Source: SKVR01 sp964453995
GTDB taxonomy: Bacteria > Bacteroidota > Bacteroidia > Bacteroidales > UBA7960
NCBI GenBank assembly: GCA_964453995.1
Contig: CAYVQC010000054.1
Location: 1-29,505, forward strand
Direction of reading: 5' to 3'
Length of the DNA stretch: 29,505 nt
Below the pieces are notes generated by a model. It was not told the DNA's origin, searched no databases, and saw only the letters and a list, made by a program, of their open reading frames with translations. Position numbers and translations under genes: made by a program. The number at the start of each line of letters is the position of its first letter. Within the stretch, counting starts at the first letter, position 1. This document shows, piece by piece, positions 25,541 to 29,505 of the stretch.

Positions 25541-26008
25541 TTACTCGGCAATGATCTGGCTAAGCGGAATCTCAACGATTTTCACAACGGTATACATATT
25601 ATCCTCCAGCTCTGACTGTGAGCATACAGCAGCCACATTGCGCAAAGACATATTGATCTCTGTTTGTGAAAGGGTACTTCCCTCCCATTCAACTTCAGTT
25701 GTCTCTTTCTCCATTTGTCGATTATCGCGAAAGGCTTCCACTTTTTTCTGATACTCCTCTACAGCCCTTGCAAGATTTACATTTGCATCAAGCTCAGCCA
25801 TTCTATGTGCAGTAGATTCATTTCGGCTTGTTCCCTGGCCGCGGGCACGGATAAATTCTCTGTCTGATGACCAGTCCTGATCATTGCACTGAAAAACTAC
25901 TCGGTCTGGTTGGGGGAGCTGACGCTCTTTCCGTGAAAGCATACTGTTGCATTGTGCGAAGGCTACTGCCATGAGCACCAGCAATAAAACAGTGGATAGA
26001 TTTTTCAT
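25541..26008 (-). CDS. LPP20-like lipoprotein
   Basis: A 155-aa probable lipoprotein. A signal sequence ends in AFAQC with Cys20; Gln at -1 is unusual for a lipobox, so cleavage by signal peptidase I after AFA is an alternative. Residues ~53-86 (FIRARGQGTSRNESTAHRMA, then a helix with LDANVNLARAVEEY) follow the LPP20-fold pattern: a short strand with small polar residues, then an alpha helix that recurs as A...A..NLA. A charged helical segment follows, and the C-terminus has a beta strand (MYTVVKIVEIPLSQI). Function is unknown. It begins 56 bases after the stop of the wtpA gene on the same strand and has no promoter box of its own that I can see, so it may be co-transcribed. Confidence 0.65.
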   Translation of the reverse strand: MKNLSTVLLLVLMAVAFAQCNSMLSRKERQLPQPDRVVFQCNDQDWSSDREFIRARGQGTSRNESTAHRMAELDANVNLARAVEEYQKKVEAFRDNRQMEKETTEVEWEGSTLSQTEINMSLRNVAAVCSQSELEDNMYTVVKIVEIPLSQIIAE

Positions 26009-26064
26009 ACTGTTGTAAGATTAAGGTTTCCAAATTGAGCCTTAAGCCAAATCCAGGGCCAGTG

Positions 26065-27027
26065 CTAAGGCTGAACCAGATTATCTGGTATTCCCTCAGG
26101 TATGGCATCTGCATAAGGGTTATCAAACTGTTTTACCGGGTCTTGTCCAAGCTTTTGCAGAATGGCTCTGCCTTTTTCGGGGTGCAACACAAAGCTTACA
26201 AATTTTTCAGCCCATTGGGTATTTTCAGATTTTTGAGGGATGGTGAGCCCGTAAACCATGGCTTCCCCAAATTCGGTAATGGTCTCTCCTGGCTGTGTGC
26301 CCAGGGTTTCAATACTCACCCCGCCATACCAGTCATTCAGGCTAAAATCTGCCAGACTAAGACTGTCGGGCAATTGCAGATATTCCAGATTATGTTGAAT
26401 AGCGACGCTTTTGTAAAGAAAAATATAATCGATGTGATTGCTTTCCAGCAGGGCGATGAGGTCGGTTTCTTTGGGACGAATGTTGTCGGTATCCTTGTCT
26501 AACAATTTCTGGGCAAACCCTTCTTCGTTATACATATTTTCTGCAAGCTTGATGGTGAATACACTACGCACACCGCATGGATCCATGTCAGGATTGCTCC
26601 GGCCATATTTCACGTCGGGTCGCAAGAGTATCTCCATCCAGTTTTCCTGGCTGATTTCATCGGCAAAACGTGACCGGTCGGTGTAAACGATGGCCAGTTC
26701 ATTAGTGGCAAAAGGGATGTACCAAGCGGCATGTTCGGGTATCAGCATATTCTCAATCACCCTATAATCGGCAGACATAAACACATCGGCCGGGGTATTG
26801 ATGTCGATCACCCTGCGGGCACCGGCTTTGCTACCCCAGGCTTCCGTGCGTATTTCCACACCCGGGTTTTCCGCCTCAAAAGCTTCTGCCAGTTCAACAA
26901 CAGGAACAGTAAGACTACCGGCATGGATGACATGCAATGTTTCGGAAGCTGATTTGTCTTTCTGATTGCATCCCCACAGGACAAAAAATATTAAAATCAC
27001 CAGGATAGAATACACTTTATTTTTCAT
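26065..27027 (-). CDS. wtpA: Tungstate/molybdate-binding lipoprotein (WtpA/ModA type)
   Basis: The periplasmic binding protein of an ABC importer for tungstate or molybdate. 320 aa, with a lipoprotein signal ending LWGC (Cys20). Family hallmarks: IHAGSLTVPVVELAEAFE (34-51), the Ser-rich start of the ligand site; GARRVIDINTPADVFMSADY (69-88); AAWYIPFATNELAIVYTDRS (100-119); YGRSNPDMDPCGVRS (141-155), whose Asp149 is a likely oxyanion ligand; and VSFVLHPEKGRAILQKLGQ near the end. These match WtpA better than classical ModA. The permease and ATPase genes (wtpB, wtpC) are not next to it in the sequence shown; downstream lies an unrelated small lipoprotein, and upstream is a long intergenic region with an assembly gap. 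Specificity (tungstate or molybdate) cannot be decided from sequence. Confidence 0.9.
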   Translation of the reverse strand: MKNKVYSILVILIFFVLWGCNQKDKSASETLHVIHAGSLTVPVVELAEAFEAENPGVEIRTEAWGSKAGARRVIDINTPADVFMSADYRVIENMLIPEHAAWYIPFATNELAIVYTDRSRFADEISQENWMEILLRPDVKYGRSNPDMDPCGVRSVFTIKLAENMYNEEGFAQKLLDKDTDNIRPKETDLIALLESNHIDYIFLYKSVAIQHNLEYLQLPDSLSLADFSLNDWYGGVSIETLGTQPGETITEFGEAMVYGLTIPQKSENTQWAEKFVSFVLHPEKGRAILQKLGQDPVKQFDNPYADAIPEGIPDNLVQP

Positions 27028-27158
27028 AACAGATAGATTGTAAGATTAAGACAGTAAGTAACGAACGGAGTTTTGTCAGCTTTCCAGGGTTCCGAATACT
27101 GCACCATGTTGCATTACTGATTGCGTAAAGGCTAGCCGACAAGCCTTTAGAATTAGCA

Positions 27159-27166
27159 CAAATATA
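27159..27166 (-). promoter_or_regulatory. Putative -7 box for wtpA
   Basis: On the minus strand TATATTTG matches TAnnTTTG, giving a leader of about 125 bases before the wtpA ATG. No TTG is seen at -33 spacing. Confidence 0.4.
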
Positions 27167-27291
27167 ATACATTGGATGAATAAAAGCGGGTTATAAATAG
27201 CCCTCTGTGCCCATAAGTTGATGTATTGTCACAATTGTAGATTACACTATGCAGGTCCTTGTAAACATAAGGTATTACAATTAAGCAGATA

Positions 27292-27346
27292 GTTGTATAT
27301 TTCATTCAGATCATTTTTAAATCAACCATTGGTTTGCAAGGATGCC
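27292..27346. repeat. 55-bp direct repeat, left copy at gap edge
   Basis: It is identical to 27447-27501 and ends exactly at the first N. The match stops at the N boundary on both sides, as expected of overlapping contig ends, not of a natural repeat. Confidence 0.97.
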
Positions 27347-27446
27347 NNNNNNNNNNNNNNNNNNNNNNNNNNNNNNNNNNNNNNNNNNNNNNNNNNNNNN
27401 NNNNNNNNNNNNNNNNNNNNNNNNNNNNNNNNNNNNNNNNNNNNNN
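27347..27446. other. Assembly gap of 100 Ns
   Basis: Exactly 100 undetermined bases, a common placeholder length for a gap of unknown size. The flanking 55-bp identity suggests the real gap may be absent or negative. Confidence 0.98.
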
Positions 27447-27501
27447 GTTGTATATTTCATTCAGATCATTTTTAAATCAACCATTGGTTTGCAAGGATGC
27501 C
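27447..27501. repeat. 55-bp direct repeat, right copy at gap edge
   Basis: It is identical to 27292-27346 and begins at the first base after the Ns. Confidence 0.97.
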
Positions 27502-27536
27502 GTCCTGGTTAAAACTGTATGGTAGAACAACATAAT

Positions 27537-27575
27537 AAAAATCAAGACCGGGCCTCTATGAATACCCGGTCTTGA
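27537..27575 (-). terminator. Intrinsic terminator of the TonB receptor gene
   Basis: A perfect 11-bp inverted repeat (TCAAGACCGGG at 27542-27552 and CCCGGTCTTGA at 27565-27575) with a 12-base loop. On the minus strand it is followed by TTTTT, 60 bases after the receptor's stop codon. On the plus strand no T-run follows. Confidence 0.85.
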
Positions 27576-27634
27576 AGTCGTCACTAAAACAAATTGGAAT
27601 TTTGCACGGTCCAGAGGATTTCAGGACGACGGTA

Positions 27635-29505
27635 CTAAAAGGAGTATTTTAATTGAACGTTGATCATTCTGCCCGGGGCAATCATGTTGCGGGAGTCAAC
27701 ATAATCCTGGTCCAACAGGTTATGTACTTCAATGGAAGCCGAAAGGCCGCGATAGATTGGTCTCCACAGATGCAGGTCTATATAATTGAATTCTTCTATT
27801 TTTTCGGTATTTACATCGTTGAGCCATTGTGCTCCTTTGTAATTGAATGAAAACAAAGCATTTACAACGGGATTGCGCCACATAAAAGCGGTATGGAACA
27901 GATCGCGGGGTTGGTATACCAATTGATTGCCTACAAGGTCATCATCTTCATTGGGATTGAGCACCCTGAACTCATTGATTTCTGTATCAATGTAGCTGTA
28001 GGAAATATTCCAGTCGATCCCTTCAGTAATTTTTAGGCGCAAGGCCAATTCTGCTCCCATGATGGTAACTTTCCCTATGTTGTCTTTAATGCGGATGGGA
28101 CGATTACGGTTGTTGAGTATGATAGAATCGCCGGTGGCAATATAGGCGTGATAATCGGTACCCTGGGCATAATAAACAGATGGAGAGAAAGTGATAGATG
28201 GCGTGATGAATACATCTCCCCCCACTTCAAAATTGTCGAGGTATTCGGGTTTGAGATGGGGGTTGGCGATTTTCATACCACCAGAAATTCTTCCGGTACG
28301 GCACATATCATCCAGTACAGGAGCCCTGAATCCGCGGCTGTAACCAGCAAAAACCCTAAAGCTTTGCGGAAGGTGATATTGAACGGATAACCTGGGGCTG
28401 AGCGCGGTAAAATCTGCATCGTCCAGCTCTCCGGTAAAGTCCTGCAGGAATGCGGTTTCATCGGTAGGGGTTTCTATCAGGAAAGCCCCATCATAAAATC
28501 CGGAATAATCAAACCTGATTCCCGCCAGCAAACTCCATGGTGTTTCAGCAATGAAGATCTCATCCTGGAGATACAGGCCTACCTGGTTCATTTTACCAAG
28601 GTTGAGAACCTGGTCAGTGCTGGTGAGGTAAATATCTGCGCCATCAACAGCACCATGGCGAAGATCAACTCCGGTGGTTATGGTATGAGAACTCAAGGGA
28701 TTGAAGGTAAAGGACGAGAGCAATCCAAGATCATCGCGGATAGACTCTACATCATAGCGGCTGATCCTGTCATTTCTTACATTTTCACGGATATTCTGAT
28801 AGTTCTCTCTTTGTCCGAAAAGGGTTACATTCAGTTGGCTGTTGTTTTCGAACCCAGCTCGGTAAACAACTCTTCCGTTAAGTGAAGTATATTCATTATA
28901 AGCACCATCGGGTGCTGCAAGATCATCATTTTCAAAGCCAAATCCGGTAAATTTTGAACCGGTGCCTCTTTGACCAAGATAGTAAGAGAATGAAGTTTCC
29001 ACCAACTGATCGGGGCTGAGAAAATATCCTGCCCTTGCTCCTACCTGGTATTCGTCAAGGAATGAGGCAACAGAAAATTCGTCGATTTCATCTGCAGGTG
29101 TAGTGATATATCCATCGCTCATGCGGTAGCGTCCGTTTACTCCCCAGAAAAAGTTGTTGTTTCTGCCCGTAACTCCGGCATTGGTGTTGGCAGTTTCAAA
29201 AGTACCATAGCTTTGGCCTACGTATCCTTCCACATTGCGCGAAGGCACAGGTGAAATGAGATTAATAACTCCACCCATGGCATTTCCTCCATGAATGCTG
29301 GAGCCAGGTCCTTTCATTACTTCAACCTGTTCAATATCTTCAGGATTGATGGCATTCCAGTTTACTGTTCCTAGATCGGTTTTGTTAACGGGCACACCGT
29401 CTACGAGCACCAGTGTTCTGCCTGCTTCACTCCCCATACCTCTCATGGATACAGTAGCTGATCCAAGGAAGGTAGCTCCACGGCTTACTGAAATGCCGGG
29501 GATGG
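27635..29505 (-). CDS. TonB-dependent outer-membrane receptor, N-terminus beyond window edge
   Basis: A ligand-gated outer-membrane channel powered by TonB-ExbBD. About 623 C-terminal residues are present, and the frame continues to the window edge, so the signal peptide, TonB box and first part of the plug are outside. The remaining plug shows VSMRGMGSEAGRTLVLVDGV, then NPEDIEQVEVMKGPGSSIHG and GGVINLISP, the standard end of the plug domain. The rest is a 22-strand beta-barrel pattern: LSPRLSVQYHLPQSFRVFAG, then GYSRGFRAPVLDDM, NPHLKPEYLDNFEVGGDV, and the terminal SIEVHNLLDQDYVDSRNM with INVQLKYSF, which ends in the aromatic residue needed for barrel assembly. It resembles BtuB/CirA-like receptors for vitamin B12, haem or siderophores more than SusC glycan transporters; the substrate cannot be told. 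No SusD partner lies downstream. A terminator follows. Confidence 0.93.
   Translation of the reverse strand, partial: IPGISVSRGATFLGSATVSMRGMGSEAGRTLVLVDGVPVNKTDLGTVNWNAINPEDIEQVEVMKGPGSSIHGGNAMGGVINLISPVPSRNVEGYVGQSYGTFETANTNAGVTGRNNNFFWGVNGRYRMSDGYITTPADEIDEFSVASFLDEYQVGARAGYFLSPDQLVETSFSYYLGQRGTGSKFTGFGFENDDLAAPDGAYNEYTSLNGRVVYRAGFENNSQLNVTLFGQRENYQNIRENVRNDRISRYDVESIRDDLGLLSSFTFNPLSSHTITTGVDLRHGAVDGADIYLTSTDQVLNLGKMNQVGLYLQDEIFIAETPWSLLAGIRFDYSGFYDGAFLIETPTDETAFLQDFTGELDDADFTALSPRLSVQYHLPQSFRVFAGYSRGFRAPVLDDMCRTGRISGGMKIANPHLKPEYLDNFEVGGDVFITPSITFSPSVYYAQGTDYHAYIATGDSIILNNRNRPIRIKDNIGKVTIMGAELALRLKITEGIDWNISYSYIDTEINEFRVLNPNEDDDLVGNQLVYQPRDLFHTAFMWRNPVVNALFSFNYKGAQWLNDVNTEKIEEFNYIDLHLWRPIYRGLSASIEVHNLLDQDYVDSRNMIAPGRMINVQLKYSF

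Larger units (their letters stand above)
27028..27634. other. 607-bp intergenic region with assembly gap and wtpA leader
   Basis: It lies between wtpA and the TonB receptor gene, both on the minus strand. From left to right it holds the ~125-base wtpA leader with an 8-bp hairpin (27126-27149), a -7 box, ~125 bases where I see nothing, two identical 55-bp blocks around 100 Ns, and the terminator of the receptor gene (27537-27575). No coding frame is convincing. Sequence may be missing or duplicated at the gap. Confidence 0.7.

Noticed and set aside
26038..26072. Possible terminator hairpin (AGCCTTA/TAAGGCT) at the end of wtpA
   Set aside because: The loop is about 21 bases and no T-run follows on the minus strand, so termination before the lipoprotein gene is not supported.
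27292..27501. The two 55-bp copies as a CRISPR unit, insertion target-site duplication or natural direct repeat
   Set aside because: Only two copies, exact N boundaries on both sides and a 100-N placeholder all fit overlapping contig ends.

Overview
The window comes from a member of the Bacteroidota, probably a Bacteroidales/Marinilabiliales-type anaerobe assembled from a metagenome. Five things point there. Three secreted proteins end in type IX secretion (Por) sorting domains. There is a SusC/BtuB-like TonB receptor. The regulator is a two-component propeller hybrid kinase. SecA is the long form (1091 aa) with an extra segment usual in this phylum. Many upstream regions carry TAnnTTTG, the -7 box of the phylum's primary sigma factor, instead of -35/-10 boxes and Shine-Dalgarno sites. 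It is a chromosomal housekeeping/cell-surface region. I see no phage, transposase, tRNA, rRNA or CRISPR.

Layout. 1-2505 is valS, truncated at the left edge and closed by a strong terminator. 2685-4217 (-) is a secreted GHL10 glycosidase-like enzyme. 4629-8576 (+) is a propeller-sensing hybrid histidine kinase, followed by a GxGYxYP-family T9SS cargo (8699-10726) and a double-length adenylate kinase-like protein (10805-11977). 11992-15915 (-) is a 1307-aa modular T9SS surface protein of MBG/YDG, PEGA-like and InlB-like repeats. 16169-16828 and 16923-17726 (+) are two membrane proteins of unknown role; a bidirectional terminator separates them from secA (17819-21094, -). Next come a 73-aa DUF2795 protein (21247-21468, -), a DUF2892 membrane protein (21857-22069, +) and a CotH-kinase/lamin-tail T9SS cargo (22196-25516, +). 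The right end holds an LPP20-like lipoprotein (25541-26008, -), a WtpA-type oxyanion-binding lipoprotein (26065-27027, -), an assembly gap, and a TonB-dependent receptor that runs off the edge (27635-29505, -).

How they work together. SecA drives Sec export, through which the T9SS cargo, lipoproteins and TonB receptor must first pass. The cargo proteins are then displayed or released by T9SS machinery that is not in this window. The hybrid kinase has no DNA-binding output domain, so it needs a partner encoded elsewhere. The most unusual gene is the tandem adenylate kinase: its first half keeps the catalytic residues, and its second half has lost the P-loop lysine and other key residues, so it looks like a fused pseudo-kinase. 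The 100-N gap at 27347-27446 is flanked by identical 55-bp sequences and looks like a scaffolding artefact.
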